Shown here in pieces: positions 17,505-25,969 of a DNA stretch of 64,000 bases. How positions within the stretch are numbered: position 1 is the stretch's first letter; every line of letters begins with the position of its first letter. Origin of the DNA: an uncultured Oscillospiraceae bacterium (lineage in GTDB: Bacteria > Bacillota > Clostridia > Oscillospirales > Oscillospiraceae); contig CABSMJ010000006.1 of the NCBI GenBank assembly GCA_902478785.1, positions 53,471-117,470 on the forward strand, in the 5' to 3' direction. A program made the translations under genes and the position numbers. The notes beneath the pieces are model-generated. The model was given only the letters and a program-made list of their open reading frames with translations, was not told the origin of the DNA and searched no databases.

Positions 17505-19328
17505 ATGAGAAATGAAAAGCTGAGAAACATCGCCATCATTGCCCACGTAGACCACGGCAAAACCACCCTGGTGGACGAGATGCTCAAGCAGGGCGGCGTT
17601 TATCGTGAAAACCAGGAGACGGTGGACCGGGTCATGGACTCCGGTGACCTGGAGCGGGAGCGTGGCATCACCATTCTGGCTAAGAACACTGCCATCCGGT
17701 ACAAGGATGTGAAGATCAATATCGTGGATACCCCGGGCCATGCCGACTTCGGTGGCGAGGTGGAGCGTATCCTGAAGATGGTCAACGGCGTTATCTTGCT
17801 GGTGGACGCCGCCGAGGGCCCCATGCCCCAGACCCGCTTCGTGCTCTCCAAGGCCCTGGAGCTGGGCCATCGGGTCATCGTAGTGGTCAACAAGATCGAC
17901 CGCCCCGACCAGCGCATCCACGAGGTGGTGGATGAGGTGCTGGAGCTGCTGATGGATCTGGACGCCACCCCCGAGCAGCTGGACAGCCCCATGCTGTTCT
18001 GCTCCGGCCGCAACGGCACCGCTTCCTACTCTCCCGACGTGGTAGGCACGGACCTCAAGCCCCTGTTCGATACCATCCTGGAGTATATCCCCGCCCCTGA
18101 GGCGGATGTGGACCAGCCCTTCCAGATGCTGGTCAGCTCCATTGACTACAATGAGTTCGTGGGCCGTATCGCCATCGGCCGCATCGAGCGGGGCACCCTG
18201 AAGCAGAACCAGGAGATCGCCGTGTGCAACTACCACGACCCGGAGGCCGTGCTGCGCAAGGCCAAGGCCACTGCCATCTATGAGTTCGAGGGCCTGGCCC
18301 GCAAGAGCGTCACCGAATCCACTGCCGGCAACATCATTGCCATGAGCGGTATTCCCGACATCACCATCGGCGACACCATCTGCGCCCCCGACTGCGTGGA
18401 GGCACTGCCCTTTGTGAAGATCTCCGCCCCCACCCTGGAGATGACCTTCTCCGTCAATGACTCCCCCTTCGCCGGCCGGGAGGGCAAGTTCGTCACCTCC
18501 CGCCAGATCCGCGAGCGCCTCTTCCGGGAGACTCTGAAGGATGTGTCCCTGCGGGTCAGCGAGACCGACTCCACCGACTCCTTTAACGTGGCCGGCCGAG
18601 GCGAGATGAGTCTTTCCATCCTCATCGAGACCATGCGTCGGGAAGGCTATGAGTTCCAGGTTTCTCCCCCTCGTGTGCTCTATAAGGAGATCGACGGCAA
18701 GAAGTGCGAGCCCATTGAGCGCCTGGTGGTGGACGTGCCTGCCGACTATGTGGGCAGCGTCATCGAAAAGCTGGGCTCCCGCAAGGCCGACATGCTGGAG
18801 ATGACCCCTGTGGGCACCCGCATGAAGATCGAGTTCCTGGTGCCCTCCCGTGGCCTGTTCGGCTACCGCAACGAGTTCCTCACCGACACCAAGGGCGAGG
18901 GCATCATGGCCTCTGTGTTTGACTCCTACGCTCCCTATAAGGGCGAGATCCAGCGCCGCGGCACCGGCTCTTTGATCTCCTTTGAGACCGGCGAGTCCAT
19001 CACCTACGGCCTCTTCAACGCCCAGGAGCGGGGCGCTCTGTTCATTGGTGCCGGCGTGCCGGTCTATGCCGGCATGGTGGTGGGCCAGTCCCCCAAGCAG
19101 GAGGACATCACCGTCAATGTCTGCAAGAAAAAGCAGCTGACCAACACCCGTGCCTCTGGTTCCGACGATGCGCTGCGTCTGGTTCCCCCCAAGCAGATGA
19201 GCCTGGAGCAGTGCCTGGAGTTCCTGGCGGACGACGAGCTGTTGGAGGTCACTCCCAAGAGCCTGCGGATCCGCAAGCGGATTCTGGACCATGAAAAGCG
19301 GATGAAGGCCATCCACAGCAAGAAGTGA
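17505..19328 (+). CDS. typA: Translational GTPase TypA/BipA
   Basis: A 607-residue ribosome-associated GTPase that aids 50S assembly and stress adaptation. The G domain has AHVDHGKTTLVDEML (G1), RGITILAKN (G2), DTPGHADFGGEVERI (G3) and NKIDRPDQR (G4). EF-G-like domains III and V and the TypA-specific C-terminal domain (GLFGYRNEFLTDTKGEG, CKKKQLTNTRASG, EVTPKSLRIRKRIL) follow. The ATG at 17505 is 8 nt from GAGGGG; the ATG at 17499 is too close to it. The codon pattern is that of a highly expressed gene. Confidence 0.97.
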   Translation: MRNEKLRNIAIIAHVDHGKTTLVDEMLKQGGVYRENQETVDRVMDSGDLERERGITILAKNTAIRYKDVKINIVDTPGHADFGGEVERILKMVNGVILLVDAAEGPMPQTRFVLSKALELGHRVIVVVNKIDRPDQRIHEVVDEVLELLMDLDATPEQLDSPMLFCSGRNGTASYSPDVVGTDLKPLFDTILEYIPAPEADVDQPFQMLVSSIDYNEFVGRIAIGRIERGTLKQNQEIAVCNYHDPEAVLRKAKATAIYEFEGLARKSVTESTAGNIIAMSGIPDITIGDTICAPDCVEALPFVKISAPTLEMTFSVNDSPFAGREGKFVTSRQIRERLFRETLKDVSLRVSETDSTDSFNVAGRGEMSLSILIETMRREGYEFQVSPPRVLYKEIDGKKCEPIERLVVDVPADYVGSVIEKLGSRKADMLEMTPVGTRMKIEFLVPSRGLFGYRNEFLTDTKGEGIMASVFDSYAPYKGEIQRRGTGSLISFETGESITYGLFNAQERGALFIGAGVPVYAGMVVGQSPKQEDITVNVCKKKQLTNTRASGSDDALRLVPPKQMSLEQCLEFLADDELLEVTPKSLRIRKRILDHEKRMKAIHSKK

Positions 19329-19340
19329 GAATAAGAAAAG

Positions 19341-19378
19341 AGTCCCGGACGATGCTTCGTCCGGGACTTTTTATTATT
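19341..19378 (+). terminator. Terminator after typA
   Basis: GTCCCGGACGA and TCGTCCGGGAC pair around TGCT, followed by TTTTTATTATTTT. Confidence 0.93.
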
Positions 19379-19483
19379 TTACAGAAAAAAGAAAAAAGAT
19401 GGAAACCATTTGCCGGGATTTTCCGTCTAATAAGCAAATGGTGCGCAGGAGTGATTTCGCCCATTCAGAAAGGATGAACGAGA

Positions 19484-20443
19484 ATGAAAAGAACCCTTGC
19501 CATGCTGTTGACTTTGGTGCTGACTGTGGGATTACTGTGTGTACCCGCCCAGGCGGAGGACACTGCAAAGGCAGATCCTGCAGCCCCCGTTCGGGTCTGG
19601 GGCACTGTGACCCGGCAGGAGGACGGCGGATTGCTGGTGGAAAACAGCAATGAAAGTGACCCCTATCACCAGGTGCTCCTCCGGGGAGAGAGCATTCTCT
19701 GCCTGGATGCCGTCACCGGCGAGCCCATGGACATTGATACCATCAAGAACGGGGATATGATCTATGCCTGGATCGGCCCTGCCGTTACCGCCAGTCTGCC
19801 GCCCCAAGCCACGGCATTTTTGATTCTGGCCAATATTCCTGCGGACTATGCCGTACCCATGTATTATGAGATCGTGTCTGTGACGGCTCAGTCTGCCGCG
19901 GGGGAAGAGGGGAAGTCCTCTGTTGCCTGGACGGAAGTGCTCACCTCTGAGGGCAAGTCCCTGAAGATTACAGGCGAGGCAAAACTGATGGCCCATAAGG
20001 CAGAGGAAGTGCCTGGGCTGGAGGATCTGATCCCCGGGACTCGGATGCTGGTGTGGACCGGCATGGACGGGAAGGTCACCAAGGTCCTGGTGTTTCCCTA
20101 TGACTATGCGGGCTACCTGAGCTGGGAAGAGGACGGCACCGTATCCCTGAACGGCAAGACCTTGGCGGTAAAGGCCAAGCTGGCAGACGGTGAGACTCTG
20201 CTCCCCGTCCGGGCTGTGGCGGAGGCCATGGGGCTGGACGTCCAGTGGGTCAGCGGCAAGGGCGCTGTGGTGGAAAAAGAGGAAAAGACGGTGCTCACTG
20301 CTCTGCCTGGCGGTTCCATTTCCGGCTGGGACAGCGCCGGTGTGCGCTTTACGGTGGAGGGCACCTGCGTTCTGGAAAAGGGTACCACTTACATCAGCTC
20401 CGATGCTCTGCTGGAGCTGCTGGATCTGTTTGCTGCCCGGTAA
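19484..20443 (+). CDS. Secreted protein with C-terminal copper-amine-oxidase-N-like (stalk) domain
   Basis: A 319-residue exported protein of unknown role. A signal peptide (MKRTLAMLLTLVLTVGLLCV, cut near PAQAE) is followed by a beta-rich domain of about 160 residues that I do not recognise. A stalk-type domain follows from about 220 (VSLNGKTLAVKAKL, LLPVRAVAEAMGLDVQW). Such domains are common in cell-surface proteins of clostridia and probably bind or present other modules. The start follows GAAAGGATGAACGAGA. A small anchored protein gene follows. Confidence 0.75.
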   Translation: MKRTLAMLLTLVLTVGLLCVPAQAEDTAKADPAAPVRVWGTVTRQEDGGLLVENSNESDPYHQVLLRGESILCLDAVTGEPMDIDTIKNGDMIYAWIGPAVTASLPPQATAFLILANIPADYAVPMYYEIVSVTAQSAAGEEGKSSVAWTEVLTSEGKSLKITGEAKLMAHKAEEVPGLEDLIPGTRMLVWTGMDGKVTKVLVFPYDYAGYLSWEEDGTVSLNGKTLAVKAKLADGETLLPVRAVAEAMGLDVQWVSGKGAVVEKEEKTVLTALPGGSISGWDSAGVRFTVEGTCVLEKGTTYISSDALLELLDLFAAR

Positions 20444-20497
20444 GCTAGCTCCCTCTTCTGGAAAACAGGGAAAAGGTCCAATAAAAACGGCATATTT

Positions 20498-20809
20498 ATG
20501 AAAAAGAAAGTACTTTTTTGCTGTCTCCTTGCTGCGGTTTTGGCCGGAGCCTTCTGGGGGTATCGCTACACCCTGGGGGCACGGGAGATCGGGACCGTCA
20601 CCGGACCAGAATGGCAATTCCTCACCGTTGGGGAGGAGCGCTATGAGAGAGACGACCAGGCTCCGGTCCATGGAACGGACAAGGACCGATTTCTGGGCAT
20701 TGCCACCAGCGGCTCCACCCGTTTCCGCATCTATTCCATCCAGGGCAGCGACGAATATCTCTATTGCCGCTGGGACTGGGAGGGGTGGATCTACCGCCGT
20801 GTGAAGTGA
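20498..20809 (+). CDS. Small membrane-anchored protein of unknown function
   Basis: A 103-residue protein with a single N-terminal hydrophobic segment (KVLFCCLLAAVLAGAFWGY) and an exposed domain rich in Tyr, Arg and Asp ending SDEYLYCRWDWEGWIYRRVK. I do not recognise it. The candidate ribosome binding site is weak. It lies 54 nt after the stalk-domain protein on the same strand and ends just before a terminator, which supports it being a real cistron. Confidence 0.6.
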   Translation: MKKKVLFCCLLAAVLAGAFWGYRYTLGAREIGTVTGPEWQFLTVGEERYERDDQAPVHGTDKDRFLGIATSGSTRFRIYSIQGSDEYLYCRWDWEGWIYRRVK

Positions 20810-20844
20810 GACCCTTCTCCTGGTCCATATTGCCATAGACTTGA

Positions 20845-20874
20845 AAGGCACCTTCCTTTGGAAGGTGCCTTTTT
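20845..20874 (+). terminator. Terminator after the small anchored protein
   Basis: AAGGCACCTTCC and GGAAGGTGCCTT pair around TTT(G), followed by TTTTTGTT. Confidence 0.92.
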
Positions 20875-20891
20875 GTTGGATACAGGTTATC

Positions 20892-20920
20892 TTGACAAAC
20901 GTTTTTTGTTTACATATAAT
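20892..20920 (+). promoter_or_regulatory. Near-consensus sigma-A promoter of the SGNH hydrolase
   Basis: TTGACA, 17 nt, TATAAT, about 40 nt before the start codon. Confidence 0.9.
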
Positions 20921-20961
20921 ATGGTTATTAAAATTATTTCCTGAGGCGGAGGAGACAAGCC

Positions 20962-21681
20962 ATGAAGCATTTAACCAGTATCCAGGTCCTGGGGGACTCC
21001 ATTTTGAAGGGCATCCAGCTGGATCAGGAGACGGGAAAATATCATACAGAGAACCACATCGGTGTGGAGGAGTTCGGCCGGCGCTACGGTGTGACGGTCC
21101 GCAATGACTCCCACTTCGGATGTACCGTTCTCAAAGGGGAGCGGCTGCTGAGCCGGATGCTGGACCGAGGGCTGAGCTGCGACGCCGTAGTGATGGACTT
21201 TGGGGGCAACGACTGCGATTTCAACTGGGCGGAGGTGGCCGCCGACCCCAGGGGAGAGCATCTGCCCCACGTGCCCCTGGAGGAGTTTACGGAGACCTAC
21301 CGGCGGATGATCTGCCGGCTCAAAGAGCGGGAGATTTTGCCTATCCTGACCAACCTGCCGCCTCTGGAACCCCAGTGGTTCTTTGACTGGTGGTGCCGGG
21401 ACCTGGACAAGGCAAAGGTGATGGAGTGGCTGGGGGATGTGCACAACATCTACGCCCATCAGGAGAACTACTCCCGCCGGGTGGAGCGACTGGCCCGGGA
21501 GGAGGACGTGCCGCTGGTGGATGTGCGGGGGGCCTTTTTGGATTACAGCCACCTGGAGGAGCTGATCTGCGCCGACGGGACCCATCCCAACTCCCGGGGG
21601 CAGGCCTGCATCACACAGGCCTTTTTGGACTTTGGGGACCGCTATCACCTGACGGTGGAGCGGTCCGGAGAGACCGCCTGA
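20962..21681 (+). CDS. SGNH/GDSL hydrolase
   Basis: A 239-residue esterase-fold protein without signal peptide. Block I is VLGDSILKG (nucleophile Ser), block III DFGGNDCDF (oxyanion Asn), and block V ADGTHPNSRG (catalytic Asp and His). A Gly near residue 53 could supply block II. Family members deacylate carbohydrates, lipids or thioesters, and the substrate here cannot be read from the sequence. The start follows GGCGGAGGAGACAAGCC. A perfect promoter and a terminator make it a single-gene unit. Confidence 0.88.
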   Translation: MKHLTSIQVLGDSILKGIQLDQETGKYHTENHIGVEEFGRRYGVTVRNDSHFGCTVLKGERLLSRMLDRGLSCDAVVMDFGGNDCDFNWAEVAADPRGEHLPHVPLEEFTETYRRMICRLKEREILPILTNLPPLEPQWFFDWWCRDLDKAKVMEWLGDVHNIYAHQENYSRRVERLAREEDVPLVDVRGAFLDYSHLEELICADGTHPNSRGQACITQAFLDFGDRYHLTVERSGETA

Positions 21682-21690
21682 TCGGAATAA

Positions 21691-21731
21691 AAGCAACGGC
21701 TGCCCCGTGGTGGGCCAGCCGTTGCTTTTTT
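21691..21731. terminator. Bidirectional terminator between SGNH hydrolase and anti-sigma gene
   Basis: AAGCAACGGCTG and CAGCCGTTGCTT pair around a 13-nt loop, with Ts on both outer sides by strand. Confidence 0.88.
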
Positions 21732-21742
21732 GTGGAAGACGC

Positions 21743-22357
21743 TCAGCTCACGGTTTCCAGAGAGTGGGCGGCGTTCAAAAAATCCTCCTCCGGCAGGGCG
21801 GTGCCCAGACTGACCAGAGCATAGGAGTAGGTCTCATCGGACCACTCCGCCACCAGCCAGCCCTCCTCGTTGCCGGATAGGCGAACCCCATCCACCGTTT
21901 TGTGAAGGGAATAGCTGGAGCCAGTGTCGTTCATGGGTCCGTCCAGCATGTAATATTTCAACTGCTTTTCTCCGCAGGTCCAGATCACCTGGGCCATGCC
22001 GAATTGGTTGACGTAGTTTGCGCATGTGTAGCCCTCGGGGACCACAGAGGGGATCTGAAGGGGGAAGGTCAGGGAGGCAGTCAGCTCCTCCAATGTGTCA
22101 TATTCCACCACATAGGAGGGCTTTTCCACCACTGGATTCTCCGTCTGGTGCAGCCTGGGCAGCAGCAGAGAGCAGCAGACCATAAGCGCCAGGCAGGCTG
22201 CCGCTATTCCCAGAACTCTCCGGCTCGGTGCGCGGCGGGAGGCGGGGCGAGAAGTTCCGGCGGCCTGGCTTTGGGCGGCGGCGAGGATGCGCTCGGCCGC
22301 CTCCTGGGACAACACCAGCCGTTCCATCAGCTGATTATAGCGGATCGTCAAAGTCAT
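21743..22357 (-). CDS. Probable anti-sigma factor with DUF4367-like extracellular domain
   Basis: A 204-residue single-pass membrane protein. An N-terminal cytoplasmic segment of about 48 residues is followed by one helix (VLGIAAACLALMVCCSLLLP) and an external domain. The stretch FPLQIPSVVPEGY with the following QVIWTCGEKQLKYYM resembles the DUF4367 module found in anti-sigma factors. The start overlaps the upstream ECF sigma gene by 23 nt, the usual arrangement for a cognate pair. No zinc-binding anti-sigma motif is visible, so mode of sigma binding is unknown. Confidence 0.75.
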   Translation of the reverse strand: MTLTIRYNQLMERLVLSQEAAERILAAAQSQAAGTSRPASRRAPSRRVLGIAAACLALMVCCSLLLPRLHQTENPVVEKPSYVVEYDTLEELTASLTFPLQIPSVVPEGYTCANYVNQFGMAQVIWTCGEKQLKYYMLDGPMNDTGSSYSLHKTVDGVRLSGNEEGWLVAEWSDETYSYALVSLGTALPEEDFLNAAHSLETVS

Positions 22358-22940
22358 ACGCCTCCTTTAATGTCTGCCGCAGCAGCTCCCGGCCCCGGTG
22401 GAGCAAAGAGCGCACGGTGGATTCTTTTTTGCTCAGGATCTGGGCGATCTGTGCCGTGGAGTACTCCTCCTGATAAAAGAGGTGGATCACCTCCCGATAG
22501 CGCTCCGGCAGACCGGATACCGCCTCCCACACGAAGGAGAGATCATCCTCTTCCGGTGCCAGGCCGGGAAAGGACTCGTCTATGCTCTGGCAGCCGTGAC
22601 GCTGGGCTTGGCGGAGCTTATTTTTGCTCAGATTGATGGCAACCCGCAGCAGCCAGGCCTTTTCGTGGGCGGGGCTTTCAAATCCCGGGTCCGCCACCAG
22701 CAGCTGGACCAGGGTGTCCTGGACCACGTCCTCTGCATCGGAGCGATTGCGCAGATAGGTGTAGGCGGTTCGGAGGATGGCGTTGCCGTAGTGCTGCAAT
22801 ACCAGCTCCGGATCACTGTGGAACAGGACCTGCTCCTCCGCCTTTTGATCGGCGGCAGGGAAGAGGGCCAGGAGAAGCGCCTGAGCCCGCCGAAGGAGTC
22901 CTGCGGTCCGGGGAAGAGAAACCCTTCCGCATCCTATCAA
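22335..22940 (-). CDS. ECF-type RNA polymerase sigma factor
   Basis: A 201-residue group IV sigma factor. Region 2 contains YLRNRSDAEDVVQDTLVQLL (near residue 65-85) and region 4 contains LPERYREVIHLFYQEEYS with helix-turn-helix IAQILSKKESTVRSLLHRGR. The start is a TTG 9 nt from GGGAGGT. The N-terminal 45 residues before region 2 are longer than usual. Translationally overlapped with the anti-sigma gene. Its likely target is the divergent secreted-protein gene and its own promoter. Confidence 0.92.
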   Translation of the reverse strand: MIGCGRVSLPRTAGLLRRAQALLLALFPAADQKAEEQVLFHSDPELVLQHYGNAILRTAYTYLRNRSDAEDVVQDTLVQLLVADPGFESPAHEKAWLLRVAINLSKNKLRQAQRHGCQSIDESFPGLAPEEDDLSFVWEAVSGLPERYREVIHLFYQEEYSTAQIAQILSKKESTVRSLLHRGRELLRQTLKEAYDFDDPL

Positions 22941-22988
22941 ATCAACTCACCTCCCACTTGCTTTCTGAAGGGAATACAATTGTGGGAC

Positions 22989-23031
22989 GAAAAATGTTGC
23001 AAAAAAGTTCGACATTTCTGCAACATTTTTT
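22989..23031. promoter_or_regulatory. Inverted repeat in the divergent sigma / secreted-protein promoter region
   Basis: AAAAATGTTGCA and TGCAACATTTTT form 12-nt perfect arms separated by about 17 nt. The position between divergent genes argues against a terminator; an operator or overlapping ECF promoters are possible. Confidence 0.5.
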
Positions 23032-23095
23032 GCTGCCCGGGTGTATACCAAACAGAAATCAGCTGCTGCGGCGGCGGAAAGTGAGGACGAGTTTT

Positions 23096-23962
23096 ATGAA
23101 AAAGACGGGAAAGATGGGAGCGCTCATCCTGGCGCTGGCTCTGAGCTCCACGCTGGCAGTGCCTGCTCTGGCAGCGGAGGAAGAGAACGCTGGGGAGCCT
23201 GCCGTACAGGAGGATGCCCTTGGGATCACGGTAGACGGAAAGACGGTGGATGCGGAGGCCTGCATCATGGTACCCCTGCGGGCGGTGAGTGAGGCCCTGG
23301 GCTTTACGGTGACCTGGGATGGCACACTGCCCGGTGCCCGGGTGGACAGCGGAAAGATGCACATCGACGTGACGATGGGTGTGGACCGCTATGTGGGCAT
23401 CAGCAACCAGGCCGTCGGCATGACAGCGCCTTTCTCCCTGGGTGTGCCGCCGGTGATGAACCAGGGAAGCATCTATGTGCCGGTGGGATTGTTCCGGGTG
23501 CTGCTGGGCAACCGCTCCGACGCGGTGATTGTGGAGGGGGATACGGTTACCATCCACACCGATTCCGGCGTGGAGATCCCCAATCCCTGGCAGGAATGTG
23601 CCTCCCAGGCTGAGCTGGAGAAGGCGGCGGGCTTTTCTGTGCCCCAGCCCGTTGTTCCAGCTGGCTATGCCCTGAAGGCGCGGCGGGTGCTCTCTGGCCA
23701 GATGGCAGAGCTTGTATATGCCAAGGGAGAGGAGACGCTGACTTATCGGGTCAGTCCCGGCAGCGAGGACAACAGTGGTGACTATACCGTTTATCAGACA
23801 GAGTCCACCCTGACAGCAGGCGGTGCTGCTGTGACCTGCCGGGGTGAGGGGGCGACTGTGTCGCTGGCGCTCTGGACATGGGATGGGTATAGCTTCTCCC
23901 TGGCAGCCAGCGCCGGGCTGAGCAGCGGACAGGTAAAGACCGCTGTGGAGAGCACGCTGTAA
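23096..23962 (+). CDS. Secreted stalk-domain protein with DUF4367-like C-terminal module
   Basis: A 288-residue exported protein. The signal peptide (MKKTGKMGALILALALSSTL) is followed by a copper-amine-oxidase-N-like stalk domain (about 38-160; VPLRAVSEALGFTVTWDG). A C-terminal module (about 170-288) has FSVPQPVVPAGYALKARRVL and AELVYAKGEETLTYRV, resembling the external domain of the divergently encoded anti-sigma factor. The ATG at 23096 follows GTGAGGA by 8 nt. Divergence from the ECF operon suggests it belongs to that envelope-stress regulon. Confidence 0.78.
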   Translation: MKKTGKMGALILALALSSTLAVPALAAEEENAGEPAVQEDALGITVDGKTVDAEACIMVPLRAVSEALGFTVTWDGTLPGARVDSGKMHIDVTMGVDRYVGISNQAVGMTAPFSLGVPPVMNQGSIYVPVGLFRVLLGNRSDAVIVEGDTVTIHTDSGVEIPNPWQECASQAELEKAAGFSVPQPVVPAGYALKARRVLSGQMAELVYAKGEETLTYRVSPGSEDNSGDYTVYQTESTLTAGGAAVTCRGEGATVSLALWTWDGYSFSLAASAGLSSGQVKTAVESTL

Positions 23963-23971
23963 GGTAAAAGC

Positions 23972-24011
23972 AAAAGGGGGGTCGGTCCCATATGGGACCG
24001 GCCCCCTTTTT
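23972..24011. terminator. Bidirectional terminator
   Basis: GGGGGTCGGTCCC and GGGACCGGCCCCC pair around ATAT with one mismatch; Ts follow on the plus side and AAAAG precedes for the minus side. Confidence 0.9.
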
Positions 24012-24021
24012 CAGGTGAAAC

Positions 24022-25035
24022 TCAGCGGACCATGGAGCGGTCGATCTCCTTGAGGGAGTGAGCGCCGCACATGGCCATAGTGTCCTCCAGCTCGGCCTTG
24101 AGCTTGTTGACATAGACCTGCACGCCCTCGGCGCCGCCGCCGTAGACCATGTTGACGAAGGGACGGGCGATGAGCACGCCGTTGGCGCCCAGGGCCAGGG
24201 CCTTGAACACGTCCATGCCGGTGCGGATGCCGCCGTCCACCAGGACGGTCATCTCGCCGCCCACGGCCTCCACGATCTCAGGCAGCACCTCGGCGGTGCC
24301 GGGGCACTGGTCCAGCACACGGCCGCCGTGGTTGGAGACCACGATGGCGCTGGCACCGGCCTCCAGGGCCTTCCGGGCACCCTTGACGGTCATGATGCCC
24401 TTGAGGATAAAGGGGCGCTGGGCATAGGCGATGATCTCCCGCAGCTCGGCCACGGTCTTGCTGCCGGCGGGCGGGGTCATGTTCTTCAGGAAAGGCAGGC
24501 CCGCCGCGTCGATGTCCATGGCGATGGCGTAGGCACCAGAGGCCTTGGCGGCGTCCAGCTTGCGGAAAACCTCCTCCATGTTCCAGGGCTTGACGGTGGG
24601 AATACCAGCACCGCCGGCGGAGGAGATGGCCTTCAGAGCGCCCTCCATGACGGCAGGGTTGGTGCCGTCACCGGTGAAGGCGGCGATGCCGGCCTGGGCG
24701 CAGGCGGAGACCAGAATGTCGTTGTACTGCATATCGTCGTACTTGTCGCCGTAGTGCAGCTGCATGGCACCCACGGGACCGGCCATGACGGGGATCTCCA
24801 TCCGGTGGCCGAAGAAGTCAAAAGAGGTGTCCACAGGCACGTTCTCGCAGATGGTGTCCATGTTGACGCAGATCTCCTGCCACTTCTGATAGTTGCGGAT
24901 AAAGCCGGTGCCGATGCCCTTGGCGCCGGGGCCGGGGACCGTGTTCTTGCAGGCCAGACCGTTGCAGGTGGGGCAGGACTTGCAGTAGGGGCCCATACAG
25001 GTCCGGGCGTTTTCCAAAATCTCCTGATATGTCAT
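24022..25035 (-). CDS. FMN-dependent alpha-hydroxy-acid dehydrogenase/oxidase with N-terminal cysteine cluster
   Basis: A 337-residue member of the lactate oxidase/glycolate oxidase family, which oxidises 2-hydroxy acids through FMN. The barrel shows PVMAGPVGAMQLHYGD, KGIMTVKGARKALEAGA, the catalytic histidine in VVSNHGGRVLD, and the FMN phosphate site LVDGGIRTGMDVFKALALGA. The first 30 residues add five cysteines spaced C-x4-C-x2-C-x2-C-x4-C, absent from classical family members. The ATG at 25035 is 8 nt from GGAGG; the ATG at 25048-25050 overlaps that site. It acts alone; L-lactate is a reasonable but unproven substrate. Confidence 0.88.
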   Translation of the reverse strand: MTYQEILENARTCMGPYCKSCPTCNGLACKNTVPGPGAKGIGTGFIRNYQKWQEICVNMDTICENVPVDTSFDFFGHRMEIPVMAGPVGAMQLHYGDKYDDMQYNDILVSACAQAGIAAFTGDGTNPAVMEGALKAISSAGGAGIPTVKPWNMEEVFRKLDAAKASGAYAIAMDIDAAGLPFLKNMTPPAGSKTVAELREIIAYAQRPFILKGIMTVKGARKALEAGASAIVVSNHGGRVLDQCPGTAEVLPEIVEAVGGEMTVLVDGGIRTGMDVFKALALGANGVLIARPFVNMVYGGGAEGVQVYVNKLKAELEDTMAMCGAHSLKEIDRSMVR

Positions 25036-25289
25036 GTATACTTCCTCCATTGCCTCGTTTTTCCCAGAGGGGACGCATTTTCTGTCGCATCTATCCTAGC
25101 GCAAATCCGCCGAAAACGCAAGGTGGGAATGGAAAAACACCGGGAATTTCTTTCCGCCGGGGACGGAAAGATGCCCCGGGGGCCGCCGGGCGGAGCCCTG
25201 GGGCGTCTGCCTGCGCATAATCCCCCGCGAAACCGCATAAACTGGGACCCAACGGCCCGTGAGGCGGTGCGGACAGGGGAGGCAGGTAC
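25036..25289. other. Divergent intergenic region
   Basis: GC-rich sequence with several short inverted repeats. I see no gene, no clear promoter pair and no copy of the structured repeat found at 42.8-46.1 kb. Confidence 0.5.
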
Positions 25290-25832
25290 ATGGAAAAGCG
25301 TCTGATGCGCCAGCAGCTGCTGGGGGTGCTGTTTGTCCTCGTGACAGGGACAGCGCTGCATTTTGTCTACGGCTGGAGCGGCAACCATCCGGTGGTGGGA
25401 GCGCTCTCGGCGGTCAACGAGTCGGTGTGGGAGCATATGAAGCTGGTGTTCGTGCCCCTTTTTTTCCTGACCCTGGGAGAGGTCTTTTTCCTGGGGCGCC
25501 AGTGGCCCAACTTCCTGGTGTCCCGGGCCCTTTCCACCGTGGTGGGCACGGTCCTGGTGCCGGTGCTGTACTATACCTATTCCGGCATCACCGGCACCCA
25601 CACCCTGTGGGCGGACATTCTGGTGTTCGTCCTGGCGGTCCTGGCCGCCTTTGCCCTGGAGGGGGTACTGCTGCGCCGGGGGCGGATGGAGGCGGGCTGG
25701 TCCCAGGCGGTGGGGCTGCTGGCGCTGTGGGCCCTGGCCTTCTTGTTTGTGCTGTGGACCTACCGGCCGCCCCAGCTGCCGCTGTTTCAGGACCCGCAGA
25801 CCCTGGCATACGGACTTTCGGCGCTGCGCTGA
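25290..25832 (+). CDS. DUF6512-like integral membrane protein
   Basis: A 180-residue membrane protein with five hydrophobic segments. The conserved SAVNESVWEHMKLVFVPL after the first helix matches what I know as DUF6512, a family of unknown role in Firmicutes. The ATG follows GGGGAGGCAGGTAC. No operon partner is evident: a possible GC-rich hairpin and a new promoter separate it from the xpaC group. Confidence 0.78.
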   Translation: MEKRLMRQQLLGVLFVLVTGTALHFVYGWSGNHPVVGALSAVNESVWEHMKLVFVPLFFLTLGEVFFLGRQWPNFLVSRALSTVVGTVLVPVLYYTYSGITGTHTLWADILVFVLAVLAAFALEGVLLRRGRMEAGWSQAVGLLALWALAFLFVLWTYRPPQLPLFQDPQTLAYGLSALR

Positions 25833-25903
25833 ACCCGGGCCCCTTCGCCTGTGCGAGGGGGCCTGTTTTCCTTGCAGTACATGGGATTTTAACGGGGGCT
25901 GCC

Positions 25904-25932
25904 TTGACCCTCGGTGGGAAATGAAGTATAAT
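25904..25932 (+). promoter_or_regulatory. Sigma-A promoter of the xpaC-telA group
   Basis: TTGACC, 17 nt, TATAAT, about 35 nt before the xpaC start. Confidence 0.85.
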
Positions 25933-25969
25933 AAACCAATTCCGATTGAGAGGAAAAGGAGGTCTGCAC

